Assembly: GCA_050485785.1 (NCBI GenBank)
Contig: JBJHCA010000004.1
Coordinates: forward strand, 1 to 64,000
Length of the DNA: 64,000 nucleotides
Origin: JBJHCA01 sp050485785
GTDB taxonomy: Bacteria > Bacteroidota > Bacteroidia > Chitinophagales > Saprospiraceae
Reading direction: 5' to 3'
Shown here: positions 7,898-16,675 of the stretch, piece by piece
Layout: each line of letters starts with the position of its first letter
Numbering within the stretch: the stretch's first letter is position 1
Notes under the pieces: generated by a model
The model's input: only the letters and a program-made list of their open reading frames with translations
The model's database searches: none
Told to the model about the DNA's origin: nothing
Program-made: the position numbers and the translations under genes

Positions 7898-9712
7898 TTA
7901 TACGGCGTGATACTTCTTCTTTTGAAGCACTGCCCTGCTTTCGGTGTTGATCAGCACTCCCCGCGTAGCATGCCCTATCTGAGCAGCATTGGCCTCATCG
8001 GTATTAATGTGCATTTCCAGCACAAACTGGTCCGAAACCCTGATCAGTTCATGGCCCAATGTAAGTGACCGGCTCCCGCTTCCAACTGCTATGTCAACAA
8101 TATCTCCATCCAATACACCAAACGTTTCGGCATCTTCGGGATGCATGTGAATATGCCGCCATGCACAAATAACGCCTTCGTCAAGCACCACTTTGCCCTG
8201 CGGACCTATTACTGTACACCCGGGTGAATTCTCAGTTTTGCCCGACTCCCGCACTGGTGCACCAATGCCCAGAAAAAACTCATCGGTTCGCGATACTTCA
8301 ATCTGATTCCTGGGTCTTACCGGGCCGAGAATCCTCACGCGCTCTATTTTGTTTCGGGGGCCTACAATGGTTACGGTTTCTTCTGCGGCAAACTGTCCAG
8401 GCTGCGACAGAGGATTGCGATAGGTAAGCTTGTATCCGACATCAAACAGCTGTTCCAGTTTTTCCTGAGTAATATGCATGTGCCGGGCAGATACGGCAAT
8501 TGGAATTTCAGGGATGGTGTTCACTTTGTATTTTACTTCAAACAGTGCAGCGGTCTGCATGGCAATGGAACGCTGCTCGTCAGTTCGGACGGTCATCAAT
8601 TTTACCCGGCTGTGATTCCAGCTGAAAACGCGAACATCTGCTTCCCGTGTCGGATTCGCGTCGTGATAGGTGTCTTCATTGATCATAGCTCCAAGATATT
8701 CCAAACGCTGACAAGTGCGATGCCGCACAGTAGGGCTGTTTTTGCCGATACCTCCGGTAAATATGATCACATCCACCCCACCCATGATGGCAGCATAAGC
8801 TCCGATATATTTTCTGAGCCGGTGTGTAAATACCTGAAGTGCAAGTTGCGCTTTGCGATCTCCTTGCGTACTCAGAGCAAGTATATCCCGCATATCTCCT
8901 GAAATCCCGGATAACCCTTTTAATCCGCTTTCCTCACTCAGCATGTGTTCCACTTCTTTGTAAATCATTCCCGATTTTTTCATGAGATGAGTGATCAGTC
9001 CGGGATCCAGATCACCACTCCGGCCGGCCATCACCAAGCCTTCCAGCGGTGTCATGCCCATACTGGTTTCCACGGAACGACCATACTCCACGGCAGCCAG
9101 ACTGCAGCCACTACCCAGATGGCAGGATATGATCCGCAGATTGCTGAGCGGAACATTGAACCACTATGCCGCTCTTTCACACACATACTGGTGACTGGTG
9201 CCGTGAAAGCCGTACCGGATCAATCCGTACTTCTCGCTGACGTCATAGGGCAAGGCATACCAGCGCGCCCTTCTGGGCAAAGTCTGATGAAATGCCGTGT
9301 CAAATACGGCCACGTGTTTCATCCCCGGATACACATCCATGGCAACCTTTATTCCGGCCAGATTAGCAGGATTGTGTATAGGTGGAAGCGCTGACAAAGT
9401 ATCGATGTTTTGCATCACCGCTTCATCGATCCACACAGCTTCATCGTAGTAATCACCACCATGGGCTACACCATGCCCGAATCCTTAAATGGAATCTGCC
9501 CATTCTGTAGCCTTGATGCGCTCCATCGGATAGTTGAAGTAAAAAGTATAGGTTTTGCCACTCTGCAATACCGTACTTTCACCCGGTCCGTTAAACACCG
9601 GCTCTTGTCTGATTCGCTCAACCTGCATTTCCAGTATGGTCTTCTGATTCAGGGTATCGATCAATGCAGCTTTAACGGATGAACTGCCACAATTTAACAC
9701 ACAAATATTCAT
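7898..9712 (-). pseudogene. acetate kinase-PduL phosphotransacylase fusion, interrupted by two in-frame stop codons
   Basis: One continuous frame of about 604 codons reads MNICVLNCGSSSVK (acetate kinase N-terminus) through to a complete PduL domain. Codon 76 is TAA (9487-9485) and codon 183 is TAG (9166-9164). Homology continues in the same frame across both: GFGHGVAHGGDYYDEA after the first, WFNVPLSNLRIISCHLG after the second. Kinase residues around DTAFHQT, YGFHGTSH, CHLGSG and RSGDLDPG are kept. The usual HRVVHGG is HGVAHGG, and the usual GGIGEN is GGIGKN. Codons about 400-604 are PduL with all expected metal ligands (SARHMH, RHIH, EMHINTDEAN). The fused enzyme would interconvert acetyl-CoA, acetyl phosphate and acetate. 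As written, only the piece from an ATG at 9091 downward is open. It could be a decaying gene or two base errors. Confidence 0.8.
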
Positions 9713-9722
9713 GATTTGCCAA

Positions 9723-11342
9723 TTATAATTCAATGATCTTGATCCGGCTATCCATAGGGTCGAACAAACCTGCCAGGGTTTCTAAAATTCCGGGGCCATA
9801 CATGGAATAAAATGATAGAAATGACTCATGTCTTTCCTGAATAGAGTTGGCCGGGAACAATCGATCGTGGAAATATTCAATCTGCTGAACCAGCAACTCC
9901 TGGTTTTTCTTTTCGGACCGGACCATTTTTTTCTCAAGATTCTCAATACTGTTCAGAGTCCTGGTCATTTCTGCCAAAACCGGACGCTCCAGGGTTGGAT
10001 CAATATCCACCGCGCGGTTCCGGATTTGTTCAAATACTCCAGCAATGCTCTTCCGTGCCTCAGTCAGTGCAAGTTCATGCTCAGATGCGGACTCAAGATG
10101 TTCCCTGATCAACTGATGCTTGTCTTTCCATAAATCGGCAATACTCAGCTTCAATTTTTCAATCCGGCGCAACACGGGTTTATCCAGCATAAAGGCAGAA
10201 TCGCGGCGAACCAAAACGGGGAATGGAACACCATAGTGATCAAACTGGGCTTTTCGTTCAAGCCAGTAGGCTATTTCACCACCTCCACCAACGTACGCTA
10301 GATTGGGAAACAGCATTTCCTGATACAATGGCCGTAGGATCACATTGGGGCTAAACTTTTCAGGGCTTTCCTTTATCTCGTTAGCCAGTTCCTCCCGGGA
10401 CCATGAAAACCGACCATCACCTGCTATGTATTTTCCTTGGTGATAGTCAATGCGCAGTCTCATACCGGGTTCCGCATAAAACAGGTTAACTCTTCGCGGT
10501 GGTGCCTGGGCTTCAAACCCCAGTCCGGCCTTAATACCTTCTATGGTTGATGTTACCTTATTCAGGGATGTGCCCAACAAAATGTCATCCATCATAATAT
10601 CCACAAAACGCTGCTTCATGGCAGCCGGGCTTAAATGCACAACCAACAAACCCGTTTCTGCAAACAACTTCTGCAGGAAGTACCGGATCATACTGCCATA
10701 ATCTGTTGTTGCACTACAGGCCTCCTCCATCAAGGCCGTCAGTGCCGGGCCGTGTGGGGTATGTCCCACAACATCCCTGATCTCGCTAATTACCCGCTCA
10801 ATTCCATCCAAACTCAGCATGCCTGCCGGGCCTGAAGGATTGGCGTGCTCCCAGGTGATCCGCTGCCCCCACAGGTGAAGGTGATTCACTTCTTCGAAAT
10901 CGTGGTCTTCCTGCCCCAGCACCAGCACGGGAATTACCCTGCAATCTGCCATTGCAGCTTCGGCCTTTCTGGCCACGGCAATAGCCGACAATGCCTTGAA
11001 AAACACATACATGGGTCCGCTGAAAAGTACCGGTTGATGGGCAGTGATCACGGTGTAGGTGTTAGGATGCTCAATACTTTCCATCACGGGCTGTATAGTC
11101 TGAAGCAAGGCATCCGGATAACCGTTGGTCTGCAGCAGCAGCTCTTCCTTCAGCCATGTCCTGTGTTCCTGGCTGATACCGGTGAATAGGGCCTGGCCGG
11201 CGATATTTTCGATTGTCGGCAATGCCGTAATGTAGGGAATAAACTGTTGCGGATTAAGCATGTAGGCTACATCCCGCTGAGCCAGTTTACCGGTTTCGTC
11301 AGGCTGGGCAAAATGAATATTGATCATGGGGTTGTGAAGCAT
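9723..11342 (-). CDS. bshC: putative cysteine ligase BshC (bacillithiol biosynthesis)
   Basis: 539 residues, normal BshC length. Conserved blocks are TAHQPVLFSGPMYVFFKALS (usually TGQQ..), LGQEDHDFEEVNH, NVILRPLYQEMLFPN and the YVGGGGEIAYWLE loop. A long coiled-coil follows (about residues 400-500, rich in Glu/Lys/Leu heptads). BshC adds cysteine to glucosamine-malate in the last step of bacillithiol synthesis. The bshA and bshB genes are not in this window. It follows yqgE on the same strand by 21 bases and precedes the acetate kinase fusion by 10, so the three probably share a transcript. A second in-frame ATG five codons in is an alternative start. Confidence 0.88.
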   Translation of the reverse strand: MLHNPMINIHFAQPDETGKLAQRDVAYMLNPQQFIPYITALPTIENIAGQALFTGISQEHRTWLKEELLLQTNGYPDALLQTIQPVMESIEHPNTYTVITAHQPVLFSGPMYVFFKALSAIAVARKAEAAMADCRVIPVLVLGQEDHDFEEVNHLHLWGQRITWEHANPSGPAGMLSLDGIERVISEIRDVVGHTPHGPALTALMEEACSATTDYGSMIRYFLQKLFAETGLLVVHLSPAAMKQRFVDIMMDDILLGTSLNKVTSTIEGIKAGLGFEAQAPPRRVNLFYAEPGMRLRIDYHQGKYIAGDGRFSWSREELANEIKESPEKFSPNVILRPLYQEMLFPNLAYVGGGGEIAYWLERKAQFDHYGVPFPVLVRRDSAFMLDKPVLRRIEKLKLSIADLWKDKHQLIREHLESASEHELALTEARKSIAGVFEQIRNRAVDIDPTLERPVLAEMTRTLNSIENLEKKMVRSEKKNQELLVQQIEYFHDRLFPANSIQERHESFLSFYSMYGPGILETLAGLFDPMDSRIKIIEL

Positions 11343-11363
11343 GGAGAGAGAATATGGCCCGGA

Positions 11364-11927
11364 TCAGTTGAGTACCATGGCATCGGGCATCTGTCCTATT
11401 ACAGCATAATGATCGCCAAGGTTGGCCAGGGCCCGGGTCCAAAGGCTGTTTTTAGTGCGGCGGCTAAATACATAGTTGACATCACCAGGAGCCAGAATCC
11501 AGCTTCCTGATTGCATTTCTTCTTGCAACTGCATGGCATCCCAGCCCGCGTAACCCACAAAAAAACGGATCTGATTGGGCTGTACCAATCCTGAACCAAT
11601 AAGAAACTTGAGCTGCTCATAATCTCCACCCCAAAACAATCCCGGCAATACTTCCTGCCCGTCCGGTAAAAGATCCCCCAAGGTGTGAATGTAGTGAAGT
11701 GAATTGGTCTGTACCGGCCCGCCGTAATAGGCTTCGGAATCAAACTCGGGAAAGCTGACAACCAGGTCAGCCACATTCATTTTAAGCGGTTTGTTAAGAA
11801 TAAAGCCAAAACTCCCGTCCGGATGATGATCACATACCAATATGACGGAGCGCTTGAAGTTGGGATCAAGCATGAATGGCTCAGCAATGAGCAGGCTGCC
11901 TTTTTTAAGTTCAACTTCTGAAATCAT
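11364..11927 (-). CDS. YqgE/AlgH family protein
   Basis: 187 residues. Family signatures are the N-terminal GSLLIAEPFMLDPNFKRSVI, HHPDGSFGFILNKPL, YYGGPVQ and FFVGYAGWDAMQLQEEM.SGSW. The fold is known but the biochemical function is not; some proteobacterial members influence transcription. The start is fixed by a -7 box (TATATTTGC) only four bases upstream of the ATG. It heads a minus-strand group with bshC. Confidence 0.88.
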   Translation of the reverse strand: MISEVELKKGSLLIAEPFMLDPNFKRSVILVCDHHPDGSFGFILNKPLKMNVADLVVSFPEFDSEAYYGGPVQTNSLHYIHTLGDLLPDGQEVLPGLFWGGDYEQLKFLIGSGLVQPNQIRFFVGYAGWDAMQLQEEMQSGSWILAPGDVNYVFSRRTKNSLWTRALANLGDHYAVIGQMPDAMVLN

Positions 11928-11930
11928 TTC

Positions 11931-11939
11931 GCAAATATA
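11931..11939 (-). promoter_or_regulatory. -7 element (TATATTTGC) for yqgE
   Basis: Exact match to TAnnTTTGY on the minus strand, ending four bases from the ATG. It would produce an almost leaderless yqgE-bshC transcript. No well-placed TTG -33 box was found. Confidence 0.45.
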
Positions 11940-12039
11940 TCATTTAATCAGCCCAATGTCTACCTTTGGTTTCCGGCAATTTCCGGAAGCGTTTTGGGTT
12001 GTATTGAATAACGCCTGTACCCATATAAAGATCATTCGG

Positions 12040-12546
12040 ATGAAGAGTACTGTTAAGTGGGCCATGTTTCTGGCCATTGCCATGATCATCTGGCTTGTGC
12101 TGGAATGGATGGCCGGAATCCATAGTTTCCTGGTTGCCTATTATCCCATTTCCACCTGGATATACTATTTAATTGTGGCTCTGGGCATCGCATTTCATAC
12201 CCGTGAGGTCAACAGGGATGTTTTGCAGAAAAAAGGTGCTTTCATCCATTTGCTGGCTTACAACCTCCTGCTGCTGTCTGTGCTCATCCCGGTACAGTCA
12301 TTGATCATATGGCTCTATGCAAGTGTTATCAACCCGGGACTGCTCAGCAACCTGGCCGAGTACAACACTCTTTATCATCCTGAAATGGCTCCGGAAGACA
12401 TGCTGCCCGAACAGTTTTACAGTCAGTATTTTGCACCGGGCAACTTCGTGCTGATGTTTGCCATGCCCATGGCACTGCTGGGCATTTTTCTGTCATTCCT
12501 GGCAGCTGCATTTACCCGAACCGGAGCAAGCCGTTACAGTGACTGA
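12040..12546 (+). CDS. DUF4199-family four-helix membrane protein
   Basis: 168 residues from the ATG at 12040, chosen because it begins the first hydrophobic segment (MKSTVKWAMFLAIAMIIWLV); the open frame upstream lacks features. Four predicted membrane helices lie near residues 7-27, 36-52, 66-90 and 132-156, with an acidic loop between the third and fourth (EYNTLYHPEMAPEDMLPEQFYS). The layout matches DUF4199, widespread in Bacteroidota and of unknown function. Its TGA stop directly abuts the fabD stop on the other strand (TGATCA), so there is no room for a terminator between the two converging genes. Confidence 0.6.
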   Translation: MKSTVKWAMFLAIAMIIWLVLEWMAGIHSFLVAYYPISTWIYYLIVALGIAFHTREVNRDVLQKKGAFIHLLAYNLLLLSVLIPVQSLIIWLYASVINPGLLSNLAEYNTLYHPEMAPEDMLPEQFYSQYFAPGNFVLMFAMPMALLGIFLSFLAAAFTRTGASRYSD

Positions 12547-13425
12547 TCAAAGTGCAGATGTGGGAAATCTGCGATCAATGCGTTTGAAAAAACCCTGTAT
12601 GGTTTTGCCGGTTCCTCCCACCTCGATAGCTTCTGCAGCTCCATCGGCAATCATGTTCTGCATGGTCTGAGTCCACCTTACCGGACTTACCAATTGTGCT
12701 TTGAGATTGCGGCGGATGGTTTCCGTGTCGGTGTAAGGCCTGGCATCTACATTCTGGTAAACCGGACAAACAGGCGTATTAAACACAGCTTTATCCAGAG
12801 CATCCTCCAGACGCTCTCGTGCAGGATCCATTAATGGCGAATGGAAAGCTCCACCCACTTCAAGCATGATGGCTTTCAGCGCGCCAGCTTCGCGGCATGC
12901 ATCAGCTGCCCGCTGTACACCTTGCTGTGTACCACTAATCACCAGCTGCCCCGGACAATTGTAATTGGCCGGTATCACCAGATCATCGATACTGCTGCAA
13001 ATTTCTTCCACTATGTTATCATCCAGGCCAACAATGGCTGCCATGGTACCCGGCCTTATATCACAGGCGTATTGCATGGCTTCTGCCCGCTGCTGAACCA
13101 GTAGCAGCCCCTCTTCAAAGCTCAGTGCTCCGGATGCCACGAGTGCAGAAAACTCTCCCAATGAATGTCCGGCAGTTGCCCCGGGCACTATGCTGCTATC
13201 TGCCAGTAAAAAACGGATCACGGAATGTAAAAAAATTGCCGGTTGTGTTACCCGCGTTTCGCGAAGCTGTTCAGCACTGCCGTCAAACATCACATCACTC
13301 AATCTGAAGCCCAGCGCGTCATTGGCCCTTTCAAACAATTCCCTGGCTTCCGCATGTTCGCCGTACCATTCTTTTCCCATGCCGGGAAACTGTGATCCCT
13401 GTCCGGGAAAAACATAAACCTTCAT
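12547..13425 (-). CDS. fabD: malonyl-CoA:ACP transacylase
   Basis: 292 residues. The N-terminal VFPGQGSQFPGMG loop, the nucleophile elbow GHSLGE and the catalytic His in AFHSPLM are all present. FabD moves malonyl groups from CoA to acyl carrier protein to start fatty acid elongation. The stop codon abuts the stop of the convergent DUF4199 gene. folE lies 21 bases upstream on the same strand. Other fab genes are not in the window. Confidence 0.95.
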   Translation of the reverse strand: MKVYVFPGQGSQFPGMGKEWYGEHAEARELFERANDALGFRLSDVMFDGSAEQLRETRVTQPAIFLHSVIRFLLADSSIVPGATAGHSLGEFSALVASGALSFEEGLLLVQQRAEAMQYACDIRPGTMAAIVGLDDNIVEEICSSIDDLVIPANYNCPGQLVISGTQQGVQRAADACREAGALKAIMLEVGGAFHSPLMDPARERLEDALDKAVFNTPVCPVYQNVDARPYTDTETIRRNLKAQLVSPVRWTQTMQNMIADGAAEAIEVGGTGKTIQGFFKRIDRRFPTSAL

Positions 13426-13446
13426 GAATCTATCTGTTTATAGGTG

Positions 13447-14067
13447 TCAATCAAGATCAGCCGCAATCAGCCTGAGAAACTCACTTCGGGTGGTGCCGTG
13501 TTCAAATTGCCCGGTAAATGCCGATGTAGTGGTGATGGAATTCTGCTTCTGAACACCACGCATCATCATACACATGTGCCTGGCTTCAATAACTACCGCT
13601 ACACCCTGAGGTTCCAGCTCCTGCTGCAGGCAATTGACAATTTCATGAGTCAACCTTTCCTGAACCTGCAGCCTGCGCGCAAAGATATCGATCACCCGGG
13701 GAATTTTACTGAGACCAACAATTTTTCCGTTGGGGATGTATGCCACATGCGCTTTTCCGAAAAACGGCAAAATGTGATGCTCACACAACGAATAGAGCTC
13801 TATGTCCTTGACAATCACCATTTCGCTGTATGACTCGTGAAACAATGCCGACCGAATTATGGCTGCAGGATCCTGATTATATCCACCGGTCAGAAAATGA
13901 ATGGCTTTGGCAGCCCGTTCAGGTGTTTTCAACAAACCCTCCCGTGCCGGGTCTTCTCCCAAACGCATAATAATCTCTTTGTAACTTTGGGCAGTTTCTT
14001 CCCAATGTGAAGTCAGGTAATTCTCGGGGTCAAATACATCATCAGTGGATGGGTATACCTTTTTCAT
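13447..14067 (-). CDS. folE: GTP cyclohydrolase I
   Basis: 206 residues. Zinc ligands are the Cys and His of [10 protein letters not shown] and the Cys of [16 protein letters not shown] and RLQVQERLT complete the active site. The enzyme converts GTP to dihydroneopterin triphosphate for folate and pterin cofactors. The N-terminal 25 residues ([16 protein letters not shown]) are a poorly conserved extension. It precedes fabD by 21 bases, which suggests co-transcription without a metabolic link. Confidence 0.95.
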   Translation of the reverse strand: MKKVYPSTDDVFDPENYLTSHWEETAQSYKEIIMRLGEDPAREGLLKTPERAAKAIHFLTGGYNQDPAAIIRSALFHESYSEMVIVKDIELYSLCEHHILPFFGKAHVAYIPNGKIVGLSKIPRVIDIFARRLQVQERLTHEIVNCLQQELEPQGVAVVIEARHMCMMMRGVQKQNSITTTSAFTGQFEHGTTRSEFLRLIAADLD

Positions 14068-14491
14068 AAACTTTCTGTTGATTTGATCAGCAGCGTAATA
14101 ATTTCAGTCTTATTCTGCATTCAGGCCCTGAATATACGCGGAGTTTTTAACATATACAGCAGCGCATGCCTGTTAGATTGTAACAACCGTGAATTGATCT
14201 TCAGGTTGAGTATTCTGGCAACTATTTTCTGTTTCAGTGCCGGGTTCTTTTAATCCGGTTTGTTCAGGCACAAAAATCAGGTTAATGCATACAACACATC
14301 GCACCTTGTTATTATATGTTTTGCTTCTCACACTATCCAGTGTAAATTTCATATAAATACTGCATGGAAAGGCTGCTTCAATATTAACTGACCAATAATT
14401 ATACATTAAACAATTTACGCACTGCTTCAACGCATTAAAACTGCCTTTACTTTTGTGACAGACTTGCTCTGTACTGCAATCACTATCTACT
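14068..14491. other. AT-rich divergent intergenic region
   Basis: This 424-base gap separates divergent folE and the PHP gene. It holds a hairpin at 14240-14258 (CCGGGTT-CTTTT-AATCCGG, one G-T pair) followed by TTTG, with no nearby plus-strand gene that it would terminate, and the PHP -7 box near its right end. An open frame on the minus strand here has no recognisable protein features, so I do not call it a gene. Confidence 0.4.
14448..14456 (+). promoter_or_regulatory. -7 element (TACTTTTGT) for the PHP phosphatase gene
   Basis: Exact TAnnTTTGY match 36 bases upstream of the ATG at 14492. No TTG is found at the right distance for a -33 box. Confidence 0.4.
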
Positions 14492-15373
14492 ATGATCACC
14501 GGTGATTTCCATATCCACACTGTATTTTCTGACGGTACCAGTACGCCTGATTCATACATAGAAGCAGCACTGGAAGAGGATATTCCGGTATTGGGATTTG
14601 CTTGCCATGCGCCAACTCCGTTTGAATGCCCGTGGACTATTTCACCCTCCAGCTTTCACACTTATTTGCACGAACTGGACCGGCTGCAAAAGAGATATTC
14701 CGGCCAGATCGAGATTTACAAAGGTGTAAACCTCGATTACTTGCCCGTTTGGAATGATCACAACATACGCATGAAAAATTACCTTAACATGCTGGACTAT
14801 ATCATTGGCAGTGTGCACTTTGCCGACGAATTCAATGATGGCCGCCCCTGGGAGATCACCGGAAATCCGGCTGTATTCAATGCCGGCATCCATGAAATTT
14901 TCAATGGGAATGTTAAACATGCCGTCACTAGATACTTTGAACTGATCAGGGAGATGATAGTACAGATGAAACCTGATATGGTGGCTCACCTGGATCTGAT
15001 AAGAATGCAAAATCAAACTTTCCCCTACTTTTCCGAAGAAGAAAAATGGTACAGGAAAGAGATGGTAAAAACGCTCCACCTCATCAGGGAAACTGACACG
15101 CTGATGGAGATAAACACCCGCCCCGTTTACTCAGGTAACATGCTAAACACTTTCCCTTCGCACACCACACTGGCAGAGGCCGGAAAAATGGGCATACGAA
15201 TGGTCCTCAATTCCAATGCCCATGACCCCGCAGAAATTGCCGCAGGATATGAATACGCAACGGCTCTGCTGCTGCAATCAGGCATCAGAACAGTTTGGGT
15301 ACTCTATGATGAATGCTGGCAGGCAGTACCGGTCAACTTTAAAGGCCAGTATTACTATGGCTACGCCGGGTAA
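14492..15373 (+). CDS. PHP-domain phosphatase, histidinol-phosphatase (HisK) type
   Basis: 293 residues. Metal-binding motifs of the PHP superfamily appear in order: GDFHIHTVFSDG near the N-terminus, GFACHAP, IGSVHF, MVAHLDLIR, and SNAHDPAE near the C-terminus. This order is that of the HisK/YtvP class of histidinol phosphatases (last but one step of histidine synthesis). No other his genes are nearby, so a general phosphoesterase role is possible. It stands alone and converges with the CDF transporter gene. Confidence 0.82.
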   Translation: MITGDFHIHTVFSDGTSTPDSYIEAALEEDIPVLGFACHAPTPFECPWTISPSSFHTYLHELDRLQKRYSGQIEIYKGVNLDYLPVWNDHNIRMKNYLNMLDYIIGSVHFADEFNDGRPWEITGNPAVFNAGIHEIFNGNVKHAVTRYFELIREMIVQMKPDMVAHLDLIRMQNQTFPYFSEEEKWYRKEMVKTLHLIRETDTLMEINTRPVYSGNMLNTFPSHTTLAEAGKMGIRMVLNSNAHDPAEIAAGYEYATALLLQSGIRTVWVLYDECWQAVPVNFKGQYYYGYAG

Positions 15374-15503
15374 TAATATGAAATCCCGTTACTTGTTGAA
15401 TAAAGCAGCGCACAAGTTAACTATCTGTGTTGAATATACTGCAGGGCAATTATGAAATTACTTCCTTTCCTCTTTGGAAGTTGCTTTTACTAAGTTTGGA
15501 TTT

Positions 15504-15531
15504 CTTTTTTGTGGATAGCTCTTTGTTGTGC
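15504..15531 (+). repeat. interspersed T6G-GATAGCTCTTTGT motif, copy 1
   Basis: T-run plus G, then GGATAGCTCTTTGTTGTGC, lying between the convergent PHP and CDF genes, just after the CDF stop. The 12-mer ATAGCTCTTTGT occurs four times on the plus strand of this window, far above chance. Confidence 0.6.
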
Positions 15532-15538
15532 TTCTCTC

Positions 15539-16591
15539 TCAATGGCTCCCAGAATTTTTGCTTTCGTCTTCAGCCAGGGCGTGTTTCCTGTCTTCTGCCA
15601 AACGCTGATCTGTCCAGTCGATCTTCTGCTCAAAAGGGTGTTTCCTCACCGGGCATTCACTAAGAAGGCAATATCTGCATGCCTCAGGTATACAGGGATC
15701 CTGATGAATAAACACTTCTACATGCCACTCCCTGCCACCCAGCTTGCTGAATGCGTCCTGAAGCAGTTCCATTTCATCATGTGCCTCCTGCACCGTGTAG
15801 TACCAGGGCAGCGTCATATGGCAATCAATATGCAATGTTCGGCCATACCGGATAAAACGAAAATTGTGGATGTCTATCCAGGCATCACGGCGGCGTTGAT
15901 TCATAGATTCGATCATGGCATTGATCAGGTGACGTGGTGCTTCATCCAGAATGCCACTTACCGATTGCCTGATAAGCTTAATGCCCATGGTGGCAATATA
16001 AGCACCAAAAATCATGGCAATCACCGAATCCAGCACAAACCAACCGGTGAGCCATACTACGGTAAGTCCCACCAGTATGGCCATAGTGGTCAGCATGTCC
16101 GACAGTAAATGCTTGCCGGTAGCTTCGTAAATTACGGATGACATGGCACGACCACGTTGTATAAGGATTAAGCCTGCCGTGCCGTGTACGGCACCTGTTA
16201 GCAATGTAATCAGCAATCCAATATCCAGTTTCTGCAGGTCAGCAGGATGCCAGATATCATACCCGCCTTTAATTACCAGAAACACACCGGCTACAAGTAT
16301 AAACATCCCTTCAAGCCCGCCCGAAAGAAATTCGATTTTGCTGTGGCCGTAGGGAAAGTTCAGATTTCGTGGACGGGCTGAAAAGTAAAGGGCAAACAAA
16401 CCAAAACTTCCAGCAAGGATATTGACTATGGATTCAAGTGCATCAGAAAGGATGGCATTACTGTGCGTCAGATGCCAGGCAATGAATTTGGCGATGACCA
16501 GAATCACGCCAATAATCAATACATTGCGATAAAGAGGTATCGTTTTTCGGATTTCCTGACTCCGGGTTTTTTCAATGTCCGTAATGTGCAT
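15539..16591 (-). CDS. cation diffusion facilitator (CDF) metal exporter
   Basis: 350 residues with six predicted membrane helices in the first 215 and a cytoplasmic metallochaperone-like domain after. CDF signatures are ILSDALESIVN in helix 2, YGHSKIEFLSGG before helix 3 and HLLSDMLTT in helix 5. In helix 2 the usual H/DxxxD site reads ExxxN, while helix 5 keeps HxxxD, so metal choice may not be the standard zinc. The C-terminal tail has a cysteine cluster (CIPEACRYCLLSECPVRKHPF) that could bind metal. CDF proteins export divalent metals using the proton gradient. It is monocistronic. Confidence 0.88.
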   Translation of the reverse strand: MHITDIEKTRSQEIRKTIPLYRNVLIIGVILVIAKFIAWHLTHSNAILSDALESIVNILAGSFGLFALYFSARPRNLNFPYGHSKIEFLSGGLEGMFILVAGVFLVIKGGYDIWHPADLQKLDIGLLITLLTGAVHGTAGLILIQRGRAMSSVIYEATGKHLLSDMLTTMAILVGLTVVWLTGWFVLDSVIAMIFGAYIATMGIKLIRQSVSGILDEAPRHLINAMIESMNQRRRDAWIDIHNFRFIRYGRTLHIDCHMTLPWYYTVQEAHDEMELLQDAFSKLGGREWHVEVFIHQDPCIPEACRYCLLSECPVRKHPFEQKIDWTDQRLAEDRKHALAEDESKNSGSH

Positions 16592-16600
16592 GGGCTGATG

Positions 16601-16635
16601 TTGCGAACGTATCTCTACAAAAATAGTACATTTGC
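16601..16635 (+). promoter_or_regulatory. promoter candidate for the M42 peptidase gene
   Basis: TACATTTGC at 16627-16635 matches TAnnTTTGY. A TTG at 16601-16603 lies 23 bases before it, slightly longer than the usual 19-21 spacing. The ATG at 16676 follows 40 bases later. Confidence 0.4.
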
Positions 16636-16675
16636 CGTCCTCGTTACAATTAAGGAAGCATTAAATTACAGCCCT

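Noticed and set aside
7898..9712. Stop-codon reassignment or readthrough as an explanation of the internal TAA and TAG in the AckA-PduL gene
   Set aside because: TAA, TAG and TGA all end other genes in this window normally, and two different stop codons in one gene argue for mutation or base error.
14173..14559. A 128-codon open frame on the minus strand between folE and the PHP gene
   Set aside because: It overlaps the start of the PHP gene, has no recognisable domain, and its composition looks like translated AT-rich intergenic DNA.
15504..15531. The T6G-GATAGCTCTTTGT motif as a sigma-factor promoter
   Set aside because: The spacing between TTTG and TA is only a few bases and TA is followed by four bases before TTTG, unlike TTG-N19-21-TAnnTTTG; most copies lie after genes.
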